Assembly (NCBI RefSeq): GCF_900106585.1 | Contig: NZ_FNWH01000006.1 | Location: forward strand, 1,054,001-1,118,000 | DNA length: 64,000 bases | Direction of reading: 5' to 3' | Origin: Acidaminococcus timonensis | GTDB lineage: Bacteria > Bacillota > Negativicutes > Acidaminococcales > Acidaminococcaceae | Shown: positions 37,709 through 46,480 of the stretch, piece by piece | Numbering within the stretch: position 1 is the first letter of the stretch | Layout of the letters: the number at the start of each line of letters is the position of its first letter | Position numbers and translations under genes: made by a program | The notes under the pieces: generated by a model | What the model was told of the DNA's origin: nothing | The model's input: only the letters and a program-made list of their open reading frames with translations | The model's database searches: none

Positions 37709-39506
37709 GACCGGTCTCCTCCTTTCCTGCTGCTCCTGTCAGATTCTGGGACCGGGCCATTTCCTGGTAGATGGCATTGGTCGCCAGAAGTTCTCTGTGG
37801 GTCCCCAGGCCGTCCATATGCCCCTTGTCCAGCACCAGGATCCGGTCGGCGTTTTCCACCGAACTGAGCCGCTGGGCAATGATGAAGGTGGTGGTGCCGG
37901 GCAGGGCGGTGCGCAGGGCTTCCCAGATCTTCCGGTCTGTTTTCGTGTCCACGGCGGAGGTACTGTCGTCCAGGATCAGGATCTTCGGCCGTTTCAGCAG
38001 GGCCCGGGCGATGCACAGGCGCTGTTTCTGGCCTCCGGAAAAGTTGGTGCCCCCCTGCTCCACCCAGGTGTCGTAGCCCCCAGGCAGCCGCCTGATGAAT
38101 TCGTCCGCACAGGCCCACCGGCTGGCTTCTTCGATTTCCTCCCGGGTGGCCTGGGGATTGCCCCAGCGCAGATTGTCCGCCAGGGTACCGGAAAACAGCA
38201 CATTTTTCTGCAGGACCATGGCCACGTTTTCCCGCAAAGATTCCAGCCCGTAGCGGCGCACGTCCACGCCGCCCACTTTCACGCTGCCGCCTGTTGCGTC
38301 GTACAGTCGGGGGATCAGCTGCACCAGGGAGGATTTGCCGCTGCCGGTCCCTCCCACGATGCCCAGGGTCTCCCCGCTCTTGACCTTCAGCTGGATATCC
38401 TGCAGCACCGGTTCCCCTGTGCTGCCTTCATAGGAAAATTCCACATGGTCGAATTCCACGGATCCATCAGGGACCCTTTCCACCGGATTCTCCGGAGAAG
38501 TGAGGGTGCTCTGTTCCTCCAGCACTTCCATGACCCGCTTGACGCTTTCTTCCGTAAAGGTCAGCATGACCATGATCATGGACAGCATCATGAGTGAACC
38601 CAGGATCTGAAAGCTGTAGGTGAGCAGGGTGGAAAACTGCCCGATATCCAGGGCCCGTCCCTGTGTGGTCAGGATCAGCCGGGACCCCTGGGTGAGCAGG
38701 AACACCATGACTCCATAGATGCAGATCTGCATCAACGGATTGTTCAGGGCCACATACCGTTCGCCCCTGGTAAAGAGCTGCTGCACCTTTTGGGCCGTTT
38801 CGTCGAATTTGGAGATTTCCTTTTCTTCCCGTACAAAGGATTTCACCACCCGGATGCCCTTGATATTCTCTTCCACTTTATAGTTCAGAGCATCGTACTG
38901 GGGGAACCCCACCCGGAACTGGGCCACGGACACCACGGCAATCCTGTACAGTCCCACCCCCAGGATGGGGATCACCACCAGAAAGCACAGGGCCATGCTG
39001 CCTCCCATGTACCAGGCCATAAAAAAAGACGCCAGCAGGTTGAAGGGGGCCCTGAAGGCCGTGCGGACCAGCATCATGAAGGCCATCTGGATGTTCTGGA
39101 TATCGGTGGTGAGCCGGGTCACCAGAGAGGCGGAAGAAAACCGGTCCAGGTTGGTGAAGGAAAACCGCTGGATCTGGTAGAACACGTCCTGGCGCAGGTT
39201 CCGGGCAAAGCCGCAGGAAGACCGGGCACAGGCCAGCCCTGTAATATACCCGAAGAACAGGGCGGCCAGGGCCATCAGCAGCAGGATCCACCCGTAATGG
39301 AGGATCCGGTCCAGCCCGCAGCCCTCCTTGACCTCGTTGACCAGCAGGGCAATTTCATAAGGGATCAGGGCCTCGAACACCACTTCCCCCATGACGGTGA
39401 TGGGAGTCAGGAGGGCGGCCCCCCTGAATTCCCGCAGCACCTTCAGGAGCCGCAGCCAGGATGTGCCCTGGCGCAGCCCCATGGCCAGGAGGGATGGCCG
39501 TTTCAT
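37689..39506 (-). CDS. ABC exporter, permease-ATPase half 2 (degenerate Walker B)
   Basis: Second half of the heterodimer. The 605 residues have an N-terminal six-helix domain, Walker A GGTGSGKSS and the canonical signature FSGGQKQRL. Walker B reads LILDDSTSAVD, where the catalytic Glu is replaced by Asp. The altered Walker B here pairs with the altered LSQGQ of half 1 to form the non-hydrolytic site; this half's good signature pairs with half 1's good Walker B. It overlaps the ECF/DUF1893 gene by 4 bp. Confidence 0.92.
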   Translation of the reverse strand: MKRPSLLAMGLRQGTSWLRLLKVLREFRGAALLTPITVMGEVVFEALIPYEIALLVNEVKEGCGLDRILHYGWILLLMALAALFFGYITGLACARSSCGFARNLRQDVFYQIQRFSFTNLDRFSSASLVTRLTTDIQNIQMAFMMLVRTAFRAPFNLLASFFMAWYMGGSMALCFLVVIPILGVGLYRIAVVSVAQFRVGFPQYDALNYKVEENIKGIRVVKSFVREEKEISKFDETAQKVQQLFTRGERYVALNNPLMQICIYGVMVFLLTQGSRLILTTQGRALDIGQFSTLLTYSFQILGSLMMLSMIMVMLTFTEESVKRVMEVLEEQSTLTSPENPVERVPDGSVEFDHVEFSYEGSTGEPVLQDIQLKVKSGETLGIVGGTGSGKSSLVQLIPRLYDATGGSVKVGGVDVRRYGLESLRENVAMVLQKNVLFSGTLADNLRWGNPQATREEIEEASRWACADEFIRRLPGGYDTWVEQGGTNFSGGQKQRLCIARALLKRPKILILDDSTSAVDTKTDRKIWEALRTALPGTTTFIIAQRLSSVENADRILVLDKGHMDGLGTHRELLATNAIYQEMARSQNLTGAAGKEETGHGQNHT

Positions 39507-40531
39507 GCTTCCTTTCTCCCTTCCCGGGGGGTATGGCCGGCCATGAGCCGCCGGGCCGTGGCCTTCAGCCGGGCATAGGCCTCTTCCAGATCCTCCGTAT
39601 CCAGTACGCTCTTTTCAAAGGGACAGATGCCGTCCTTCTGCCGGTTCTGGATCATGTCGATGTGGCATTGGGCCGTTACCGGGATGTGGTGCCTTTCCAG
39701 GAAGGCCCGGCCGTTTCTGCTGAGCATGTACGTGTGGATTTCCTTCACCCCGCCCAGCGTCAGCAGCATGGCCGCCGCCTTGCCGATGATCTTGTCCACC
39801 ACCAGTGCATCCCGGAGCAGCTCCGGCTGCTTGTCCAGCAGCTTCAGCAGAGGCATGACGCCCCGGCTGCGGTCGGTGAAGATGACATTGTGATTTTTAA
39901 TAAGGGCAATGGATTGCCCGTGATGGAGGATCTGCTCCATCTGTTCCTGGATGAGAGTTTCCATGGAATCATTTCCTTTCTGTAAGACAGCAGGTGTCGG
40001 CCGACAGAGATCCGTTTCCGTGGCGGCCGGACGTTCCAGGCCCAACCGGCGCAGGATCACAGGCAAAAGCACCAGCTGCAACACCGTGCCGGGGATGCCC
40101 TGGACCAGGAAGAACAGCAGGGAAAGCCCGATGGCCTTCCCCTGCCAGGCAATGAAACAGGCCATGAGCAAAGCGTGGACCACCCGGCCCAGCACCATGG
40201 CTCCCAGAAGGGAGATGTACAGGCCTTTGCCCCGCTGCCACAGGGCTCCGGTGGCAAGCCCGTAGGTTCCCAGTTCGCCCACCATAGCGGGCAGCATGGG
40301 AAAAGCCGGGGGCATGCCCGTGAGCAGGCTGGACAGGATCGGGGTCATCACTCCCACCAGCAGGCCGCCCTGGGGACCCAGAAGAAAGCCCGAAAGCAGC
40401 ACCGTAAAGTGCATGGGCAAAAGGATGTTGCCGGCCATGCCGAAGCCGTGACCTGTCACAAAGGGGATCAGGATCCCCAGGGCCACCAGGAGCCCCGCCC
40501 GGGGCAGAAAAGACTGTCGCTGTTCAACCAT
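39503..40531 (-). CDS. ECF transporter S-component-like membrane domain fused to DUF1893
   Basis: Residues 1-175 form about five hydrophobic helices with the layout of a vitamin-type ECF S component (MHFTVLLSGFLLGPQGGLLVG). After a linker, residues 190-330 match DUF1893, the TM1506 family, which has a cytidine-deaminase-like fold (HGQSIALIKN, VVDKIIGKAAAMLLTLGGV, CPFEKSVLD). The gene starts the operon with the two ABC exporter genes. The fusion suggests the ligand carried by the membrane domain is handled by the cytoplasmic DUF1893 domain. Substrate unknown. Confidence 0.8.
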   Translation of the reverse strand: MVEQRQSFLPRAGLLVALGILIPFVTGHGFGMAGNILLPMHFTVLLSGFLLGPQGGLLVGVMTPILSSLLTGMPPAFPMLPAMVGELGTYGLATGALWQRGKGLYISLLGAMVLGRVVHALLMACFIAWQGKAIGLSLLFFLVQGIPGTVLQLVLLPVILRRLGLERPAATETDLCRPTPAVLQKGNDSMETLIQEQMEQILHHGQSIALIKNHNVIFTDRSRGVMPLLKLLDKQPELLRDALVVDKIIGKAAAMLLTLGGVKEIHTYMLSRNGRAFLERHHIPVTAQCHIDMIQNRQKDGICPFEKSVLDTEDLEEAYARLKATARRLMAGHTPREGRKEA

Positions 40532-40614
40532 TGTAGATACTACCTGTCCTTACAATATAATATATCTATAGGATACCAGAATGTTTTTGAAATGTCTGTG
40601 AAAGGAGGACGAGC

Positions 40615-41289
40615 CTAATTGCTGCTGGCCAGGGCCAGGCCGTACACTTTTTGGACCCCGCCCTGCTTCAGCACCCTGGCCGCCTCCTCCAGGGTGGCGC
40701 CGGTGGTGCAGATGTCATCGCACAGGAGCACGATGTCCGGCATCAAAGCTTCAGGTGCCAGGGCAAAGCAGCCCCGGATGTTCTCTTTCCGTTCCGCCGG
40801 TGTCAGGCTGAACTGGGGCCGGGTAGGCCGCACCCTCTGCAACAGCGGAGCCCACCGGTACCCGTTTTTCAGGGCCCAAGGCCGGAAGATCTCTTCGGGC
40901 ACATCGTAGCTCCGCTGTTTCCGCCGGGCCGGATCCGTGGGAATGGCCGTCACCCCAAGGTCCACCTCTGCCGGCAGCTGCCAGGCAAAGCGCCCCTCCT
41001 GCGCCACCCCTGCCTGCCACTCCCGGGCCAGCCGGGGCAGCAGGTCTTCTCTTTTTTCGAATTTTGTCTTGTGCAGGGCCTCCTGGATGGCCCCGGCATA
41101 GTCGAACAGAAAAAACAACCCGTCCAGATGGGGGCACCCCAGGCTGTCCGGGTGAAAGGGCCGGGGATGGTACACTCCCTCCCGGCACCGGTCGCACAGA
41201 GCCAGAGGGCCGGGAACCGGTTCCCCGCAGCCCGGGCAGTTGTGGGGGTAGAACAGGTCGGAGAGAAGGGAAAACAAGGTCGATAACAT
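40615..41289 (-). CDS. comF: ComF family phosphoribosyltransferase-like protein
   Basis: ComF proteins help take up single-stranded DNA in competent bacteria. The 224 residues have an N-terminal zinc-ribbon (CPGCGEP...CDRC) and a C-terminal PRTase motif LLCDDICTTGATLEEA. The ATG at 41289 has a GGAGG site 4 bases upstream; the longer reading to 41349 runs through a repeat tract and is rejected. recD2 lies upstream with about 130 bases of repeats between them. Confidence 0.92.
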   Translation of the reverse strand: MLSTLFSLLSDLFYPHNCPGCGEPVPGPLALCDRCREGVYHPRPFHPDSLGCPHLDGLFFLFDYAGAIQEALHKTKFEKREDLLPRLAREWQAGVAQEGRFAWQLPAEVDLGVTAIPTDPARRKQRSYDVPEEIFRPWALKNGYRWAPLLQRVRPTRPQFSLTPAERKENIRGCFALAPEALMPDIVLLCDDICTTGATLEEAARVLKQGGVQKVYGLALASSN

Positions 41290-41300
41290 GGTTTCCTCCA

Positions 41301-41327
41301 GTGGATAGTGGTTAGTGGTTAGTGATA
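41301..41327. repeat. CACTAACC-type short repeat tract
   Basis: On the minus strand CACTAACC is repeated twice and followed by CACTATCC, just upstream of comF. Related to the tracts at 18275-18308 and 52455-52486. Confidence 0.6.
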
Positions 41328-41334
41328 ATGCTGC

Positions 41335-41360
41335 GTAGGGACGACCCATAAGGGGCGTCC
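41335..41360. repeat. Dispersed palindromic repeat unit
   Basis: GTAGGGACG-ACCCATAAGGGG-CGTCC. The reverse complement of 8758-8783 matches 24 of 26 bases. It lies in the 132-base recD2-comF gap, which otherwise shows no gene. Confidence 0.7.
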
Positions 41361-41421
41361 GTTCTCCACGGGACTAGGAGGCTCCTTCTCGTCGCCTCCG
41401 TCGCCAGATCGCCCAGAGGGC

Positions 41422-43584
41422 TTATCCTCTTTTCAATCTCTCGGCCAGCAGGCTGTACCGCTTCCGGGTCTTGTCGTTTTCCACGGCTGTTCGCATGGCC
41501 CGCTTGCTGCCGGCCAGGTGCACCTGCTTCTTGGCCCGGGTAATGGCCGTATAGAACAGATTCCGCTGGAGCATGATGTACTGGCTGGGTACCAGGGGCA
41601 TGATCACCGTGGCATATTCGCTGCCCTGGGATTTGTGTACGCTCATGGCGTAGGCCAGACGCAAGTCCGCCACTTCGGCCCCTTCGTAGGTCACACTTTC
41701 TCCCTCCGGACGGTCGGGGAAGTCCACGGTCACAAAGGCACCCTGGATATGGATCACCTTGCCGATGTCCCCGTTGAACACGTTCTTTTCATAATTGTTG
41801 CGGATCTGCATCACCTTGTCCCCTTCCCGCAGGGTCAGGAAGCTGTTCCGGAATTCCGCCTTGTCTTCGGCAGGGGGATTCATACGGGCCTGGAGCAGCG
41901 TATTCAGGTTCTCCACCCCGCACAAATTCCTGTGCATGGGAGTCAGTACCTGGACGCTTTCCAGAGGGGCCCGGGCAGAAAGCTGCTGGTACAGATCCAC
42001 CACATAGTGCATGGTCTCCTCTTCCGAACTGCATTCCTTGAAGGTAAAATCCTTCTCCCCCTCCCATTGGGGCATCAGGCCCTGGTTGATCCGGTGGGCA
42101 TTGCGCACAATGGGACTCTGCTCCGCCTGGCGGAACACGTTTTCCAGCCGGACCACGGGCATGGTGTCGCTGCGGATGATATCCTGCAGCACGGAACCCG
42201 GGCCCACGCTGGGCAGCTGGTCCACGTCCCCCACCAGGATCAGCCGGCAGCCCAGGGGCAGGGCCTTCAATAAATTGTACATGAGCACAATGTCCAGCAT
42301 GGAGGCTTCGTCCACGATCACTGCGTCCGCTTCCAGGGGGTTGTCCTCGTTGCGCCCCCAGATGGCATCCCCCTCGTCCCCGCTGGGGGTATATTCCAGC
42401 AGCCGGTGTACGGTCTGGGCCGGTTTGCCGGCGCTTTCCGCCAGCCGTTTGGCCGCCCGTCCTGTGGGCGCCGCCAGCAGGATCTTACAGCCCGCCTGTT
42501 CCATCACCGAAAGGATGCCCTTCACCACGGTAGTCTTCCCGGTACCGGGACCACCGGTGAGCACGAATACCCCGTGATCCACAGAGGCCTTCACCGCTTC
42601 CGCCTGTTCCGGTGCCAGCTGGATGTTCTCGTCCTGTTCCCATTCCCGGATGATTTTCTGGTAGTCCACCTTCCACAGCTGGTTCACGTTGTCCCGCAGC
42701 GCCAGCAGCCGATGCGCCACACCTTTCTCCGCCCGATACAGGAATTCTGGGTAGACGCACAGATGGTCCCCCACATCCTCCGTCCGCAGCAGATTGTCCT
42801 TCAGCAACTGCCGGAACACCTGACCCACCTCCAGGGGATCCACCTGCAGCACCCTGGCCGCCATAGTCACCAGCCACTGGTCAGGCACACAGGTATGGCC
42901 CTGGCTGGCCCCCTGGAGCAGGGTAAAGTGGATGCCCGCCCGGATCCGGTCCTCCGAAAGTTCATCGAACCCCAGGCTGCGGGCCAAGGAATCCGCCGTC
43001 CGAAAGCCGATGCCCTCCACATCCTCCGCTAGGCAATAGGGATTGTTGCTGATCCGGGTCACTGCCGTATTGCCATACAGCGCCTGGATGCGAGGCGCAT
43101 AATTCCCGCTGATGCCATGGGTTTCCAGAAAGAACACCAGTTCCCGGGTATCCCGCAGTTCGCCATAGGAGGCCACAATGGCCTCGGCCTTTTTTTTGCC
43201 GATGCCGTGGACTTCCTGCAGCCGTTCCGGGGTCCTTTCCAGCACTTCCAGGGTCCTGTCCCCGAACCTGTCCACAATGCGCTGGGCCATGGCCGGCCCA
43301 ACGCCCTTCAGCACACCGCTGCCCAGCATCCGCACCAGCCCTTCTTCCCCCTTGGGCTGGATGGCCTCCCAGCTGCCGGCCTGGAACTGGCGTCCGAACC
43401 GGGGATGCTCGCCCCACTGACCCACGAGCCGTACCTGTTCCCCTGCAAAAGGAGCCTGGCCCTTGTAGACCACCGAAAAGGCACCGGTTTCCGGATTTTC
43501 TCCCCGGAACACACAGAAGGTTCCGGAAGATGCCTGGAACACGATATTTTTTACGGTGATTTCTATGGATACTGCCTCGGTCAT
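41422..43584 (-). CDS. recD2: RecD2-type DNA helicase
   Basis: ATP-dependent 5'-3' superfamily 1B helicase found without RecBC, involved in repair and replication stress. The 720 residues contain helix-hairpin-helix repeats near residue 128 (VHGIGKKKAEAI), Walker A GGPGTGKTTVVKG near 345, Walker B VDEASMLD, and the C-terminal UvrD-like motifs including AYAMSVHKSQGSEY. The start at 43584 has a GGGAG-AAAGG site and gives the usual family length; a longer reading to 43944 runs into the divergent promoter region. Confidence 0.95.
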   Translation of the reverse strand: MTEAVSIEITVKNIVFQASSGTFCVFRGENPETGAFSVVYKGQAPFAGEQVRLVGQWGEHPRFGRQFQAGSWEAIQPKGEEGLVRMLGSGVLKGVGPAMAQRIVDRFGDRTLEVLERTPERLQEVHGIGKKKAEAIVASYGELRDTRELVFFLETHGISGNYAPRIQALYGNTAVTRISNNPYCLAEDVEGIGFRTADSLARSLGFDELSEDRIRAGIHFTLLQGASQGHTCVPDQWLVTMAARVLQVDPLEVGQVFRQLLKDNLLRTEDVGDHLCVYPEFLYRAEKGVAHRLLALRDNVNQLWKVDYQKIIREWEQDENIQLAPEQAEAVKASVDHGVFVLTGGPGTGKTTVVKGILSVMEQAGCKILLAAPTGRAAKRLAESAGKPAQTVHRLLEYTPSGDEGDAIWGRNEDNPLEADAVIVDEASMLDIVLMYNLLKALPLGCRLILVGDVDQLPSVGPGSVLQDIIRSDTMPVVRLENVFRQAEQSPIVRNAHRINQGLMPQWEGEKDFTFKECSSEEETMHYVVDLYQQLSARAPLESVQVLTPMHRNLCGVENLNTLLQARMNPPAEDKAEFRNSFLTLREGDKVMQIRNNYEKNVFNGDIGKVIHIQGAFVTVDFPDRPEGESVTYEGAEVADLRLAYAMSVHKSQGSEYATVIMPLVPSQYIMLQRNLFYTAITRAKKQVHLAGSKRAMRTAVENDKTRKRYSLLAERLKRG

Positions 43585-43643
43585 GGGCCTTTCTCCCTTC
43601 TGAACAAATGTTCCTTTTATTATAGCATAAATTTTCATTTTTT

Positions 43644-43673
43644 TTGACAGTTTGCGTGGGATTACGGTATAAT
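43644..43673 (+). promoter_or_regulatory. Near-consensus promoter of the SpeD-like gene
   Basis: TTGACA and TATAAT with an 18-base spacer, 53 bases upstream of the GTG start, suggest strong expression. Confidence 0.8.
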
Positions 43674-43726
43674 AGGGAAGCTGAATTCGTAAAAAAATGC
43701 CATAAGTATAAGGAAGTGAGACGCGC

Positions 43727-44188
43727 GTGATTGGAAAAGGTACACAGGCAGCTTTGGATATGTACCGCTGTGCAGAAGAAGTTGTTTTCGACAAAGACAA
43801 GATCCATGAAATCCTGGAAACTGCAGCGGACCGGTTTGCGATGAAGGAACTGTCCCTGTACGCTACAGAAAATGAGGAAGGCGACGACTTCTGCTTCGTC
43901 ATGCTCTGCACCAACGGGCACATCTTTCTCCATGTGTTCCCCACCTATGGATATGTGGAAGCGGACATCTTCACCCTGGAAAGTGCCGCCAACCCGGAAC
44001 AGGTGGCTGTATTCCTGCGCCAGGAATTCGCTCCGGACCAGGCCAAGATCACCACGCTGAAGCGGGGGGATTACGGTTCCATCAAAGACATGAAGCCCCG
44101 GCGGCAGAAACTGGTAAAACCCATGCGCCGGGCCAAAAATGCCGGTGCCAAACTGAAGAAATTCATGCAGTGGAAGCAAAACGTATGA
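43727..44188 (+). CDS. S-adenosylmethionine decarboxylase-like protein lacking the pyruvoyl serine
   Basis: Active SpeD/SpeH proenzymes self-cleave at an ESH serine to form the pyruvoyl group used to decarboxylate SAM for spermidine. Here residues 1-115 align with that fold, with GHIFLHVFPTYGYVEADIFT matching the region after the cleavage site. The cleavage Ser is Gly (CTNGH, position 64) and the catalytic Cys is Leu (FTLES, 84), while the His (69) remains. The protein therefore cannot process. A Lys/Arg-rich tail follows (115-153). It may be a regulatory pseudoenzyme or bind another ligand. GTG start with an AAGGAAG site. Confidence 0.8.
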   Translation: MIGKGTQAALDMYRCAEEVVFDKDKIHEILETAADRFAMKELSLYATENEEGDDFCFVMLCTNGHIFLHVFPTYGYVEADIFTLESAANPEQVAVFLRQEFAPDQAKITTLKRGDYGSIKDMKPRRQKLVKPMRRAKNAGAKLKKFMQWKQNV

Positions 44189-44245
44189 ACTGCAGCAAGA
44201 GGCGCTGATCCAGTGCCTCTTATTTTTATAAAGGAAGAGAACACC

Positions 44246-44935
44246 ATGTACTACATTTGCTGGGATATTGACGGGACCCTGCTCCTGACCAACTACGCCG
44301 GGGTCGCCGCCATGAAAGAGACCATCCAGGACCTGTACGGCCTGGACCATTTTGAATTTACCTATGGCATGGCCGGTCGTACCGATACCTACATTGCCCG
44401 GAAGGCCATCGAAGGCATCCAGGGCCACTGCACCCCGGACGAAGTGACAGCCATGCTCTCTGCGTACGGCAAAAAGCTGCCGGCCTCCCTGGTGGAAAAG
44501 CACGGCCACCTGCTGCCCCACGTGAAGGAGACCCTGGCTTATTTCGATCAGGCCCCCGACTGCACCTCCGTCCTGCTCACCGGCAACTGTGAACCGGCGG
44601 CCCATGCCAAGCTGGCCTACTTCGGCATCGACCAGTATTTCGATTACGATCTCAGTGCCTTCGGCGAGATCAGCGAGCTGCGGGACGACCTGAGCCGGGC
44701 CCTGCTGCAGAAGCTGCAGAAAAAGGACCCTGGAGTGACCCCGGACCAGCTGCTGGTCATCGGAGACACCCCCCACGACATCACCTGCGCCCAGGCTGTG
44801 GGCGTACGGAGCCTGATCGTACAGAAAGGTTCCAGCTATACCCGGGACCGGCTGGAAGCCTTCCATCCCTGGAAAATCATCCCGGAACTGCCGGCCCGGC
44901 CGGAAGCACTGCGGGCCATTGTGGAAGAGGTGTGA
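44246..44935 (+). CDS. HAD family hydrolase (phosphoglycolate phosphatase-like)
   Basis: Haloacid-dehalogenase phosphatase. The 229 residues contain motif I CWDIDGTLLLTN at the start, motif II SVLLTGNCEPAA, and motif IV VIGDTPHDITCAQ, with a helical cap between. The ATG at 44246 is preferred because AAAGGAAGAG precedes it. It lies 57 bases after the SpeD-like gene and 4 bases before the pentapeptide gene, so these three are probably one transcript. Substrate unknown. Confidence 0.9.
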   Translation: MYYICWDIDGTLLLTNYAGVAAMKETIQDLYGLDHFEFTYGMAGRTDTYIARKAIEGIQGHCTPDEVTAMLSAYGKKLPASLVEKHGHLLPHVKETLAYFDQAPDCTSVLLTGNCEPAAHAKLAYFGIDQYFDYDLSAFGEISELRDDLSRALLQKLQKKDPGVTPDQLLVIGDTPHDITCAQAVGVRSLIVQKGSSYTRDRLEAFHPWKIIPELPARPEALRAIVEEV

Positions 44936-44939
44936 TGCC

Positions 44940-45686
44940 ATGAAGATCAAGAAGCTCCTGGCAGGGCTGCTGCTGTCCTTTTGCTGCATGTCCCCTGCCC
45001 TGGCCTATCAGCAGGCCGATGTGGACCGGCTGCTGGCCACCCGTTCCTGTCCCGGGGGCAATCTGCGGGGCGCCTTCCTGCAGAATGCCGATCTGACCGG
45101 TGCCGATCTGCAGGGGGCCGATTTGAGCTATGCCAATCTGACCAATGCCATTCTGGAAAATGCAGACCTGCAAAAGGTGGATTTCCAGAAAGCCAACCTG
45201 CGGAATGCCTACATGGCCAACGCCAACCTGGAAGGCGCCAACCTGAGCAACGCCAACTTTTCCCACACGGTGCTGAACCACGCTTCCATGGTAGGGCTCA
45301 CCGCCTACCGGACCAACTTTTCCCATGCGCTGCTGACCTTTGCCAACCTGTATACGGCGGATCTGCGGGAAAGCAATTTCGACTTTGCCAACGGAGCCAT
45401 GGCCAACTTTTTCTCGGCCAACCTGGCCCGGAGCTGGTTTTTCAGCACCCAGCTGCGGGGCGCCAACTTTACGTCGGCCAACCTGTACAATGCACGGCTG
45501 CGGAAGGCCGGACTCACGGAAGCCAATTTCAGGAACGCCAATCTGATGAGCGCCACCCTGCGGGGCAGCAACCTGAGCAAGGCCGTCCTCACCAATACCA
45601 ACCTGGACGATGCGGACCTGTCCAACGCCAACATGGAAGGGACCGTGTTCACCAGTTCCGATTTGGCGTTGGCCTATCGGAAATAA
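44940..45686 (+). CDS. Exported pentapeptide-repeat protein
   Basis: The 248 residues start with a clear signal peptide (MKIKKLLAGLLLSFCC, cleavage after ALA near 23). About 35 pentapeptide repeats of the A(D/N)LXX type follow (for example NADLTGADLQGADLSYANL). These fold into a right-handed square beta-helix. Export separates it from cytoplasmic gyrase-protecting Qnr-type proteins. It directly follows the HAD gene (ATG 5 bases after its stop). A structural or binding role in the periplasm is likely, but unknown. Confidence 0.88.
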   Translation: MKIKKLLAGLLLSFCCMSPALAYQQADVDRLLATRSCPGGNLRGAFLQNADLTGADLQGADLSYANLTNAILENADLQKVDFQKANLRNAYMANANLEGANLSNANFSHTVLNHASMVGLTAYRTNFSHALLTFANLYTADLRESNFDFANGAMANFFSANLARSWFFSTQLRGANFTSANLYNARLRKAGLTEANFRNANLMSATLRGSNLSKAVLTNTNLDDADLSNANMEGTVFTSSDLALAYRK

Positions 45687-45726
45687 AAAAATAAGACTGT
45701 CGGAAAATCGGCAGTCTTATTTTTTA
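45687..45726. terminator. Bidirectional terminator
   Basis: AATAAGACTG-CG...CG-CAGTCTTATT hairpin with A and T runs on the two sides, between convergent genes. Confidence 0.9.
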
Positions 45727-46377
45727 TCCCAGCACCAGCTTTTGTATTTCCGCCGGCTGATCCACCAGGGCCGTGGGTTTCAGGGCCTGCAGTTCCCCCC
45801 GGTCCCGAAATCCCCAGGTCACCAGGAAGCAGTCCATACCCACGTTGTCCGCCGTGGCCTTGTCCACTTCCGAATCCCCCACGTATACAGCCTGTCTCCT
45901 GTCCACACCCAGTTCCCGCAGGGCCTGCAGCACCGTATCCGGAGCCGGTTTCCGCCGTACCCTGGCACTTTCACCGATGGCCACCTTCATGGTTTCGGGA
46001 AAATACCGGTCCCGCAGTTCCTGTACCGCCGGATGGGCCTTGTTGGAAACAATGGCCGTCTTGATACCCGCCGCCTTGAGCTGCGCCAGCAGTTCCGGGA
46101 TCCCCCCATAGGGATGGGTGGCCTCGTTGCAATGGGTCAGATAATACTGGCGGAAAGCCTGGAACAGGCTCCTGAACTGGTTTTCCTCCACATCTTTGGG
46201 CAGGGACAGCTTCAGCAGCCGCTGCAGCCCGTTCCCCAGATCCCGCCGCACCTGCAGCCGGGTCCGGGTGGGATAGCCCCCGCTCCTGCACGCCACGTTC
46301 ACCGCATTCCACAGATCTGTCAGGGTATCCAGCAACGTCCCATCCAGATCGAATACAACTGCCTGATATTTTGTCAT
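45724..46377 (-). CDS. Phosphoglycolate phosphatase-type HAD hydrolase
   Basis: HAD phosphatase of the Gph/PGP group. The 217 residues have VFDLDGTLLDTLTDL (motif I), TAIVSNKAHPA (motif II), RKPAPDTVLQAL (motif III) and YVGDSEVDKATADN (motif IV). The ATG at 46377 has a GAGGGG site; a longer reading to 46428 has none. The gene stands alone. Phosphoglycolate is the family's typical substrate, but others are possible. Confidence 0.92.
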   Translation of the reverse strand: MTKYQAVVFDLDGTLLDTLTDLWNAVNVACRSGGYPTRTRLQVRRDLGNGLQRLLKLSLPKDVEENQFRSLFQAFRQYYLTHCNEATHPYGGIPELLAQLKAAGIKTAIVSNKAHPAVQELRDRYFPETMKVAIGESARVRRKPAPDTVLQALRELGVDRRQAVYVGDSEVDKATADNVGMDCFLVTWGFRDRGELQALKPTALVDQPAEIQKLVLG

Positions 46378-46449
46378 TGGTTTCCCCTCATTTCTGATTC
46401 TCTCTTTACCTATAAGATGATACCACAACCTGTCAAACTATGGTACAAT

Positions 46450-46460
46450 AAGAAGAATCA
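46450..46460 (+). promoter_or_regulatory. Extended -10 promoter element (TATGGTACAAT), approximate position
   Basis: The 11-mer at the end of the 46.4 kb intergenic region is identical to those before the decarboxylase and GH18 genes. It is placed for the exported IseA-like gene. Exact boundaries may be off by about ten bases. Confidence 0.5.
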
Positions 46461-46480
46461 AACAAAAGGAGAGTGCGTCC

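Noticed and set aside
40532-40614. Riboswitch in the leader of the S-component fusion gene
   Set aside because: The space before the gene is short and AT-rich, and no aptamer-like pairing was seen.
42962-44989. A 675-codon minus-strand frame joining recD2 with the reverse of the SpeD-like and HAD genes
   Set aside because: It crosses two oppositely directed genes and includes a shifted copy of the recD2 start; no support.
44940-45686. Quinolone-resistance (Qnr-like) function for the pentapeptide protein
   Set aside because: A clear signal peptide sends it out of the cytoplasm, where gyrase protection is impossible.
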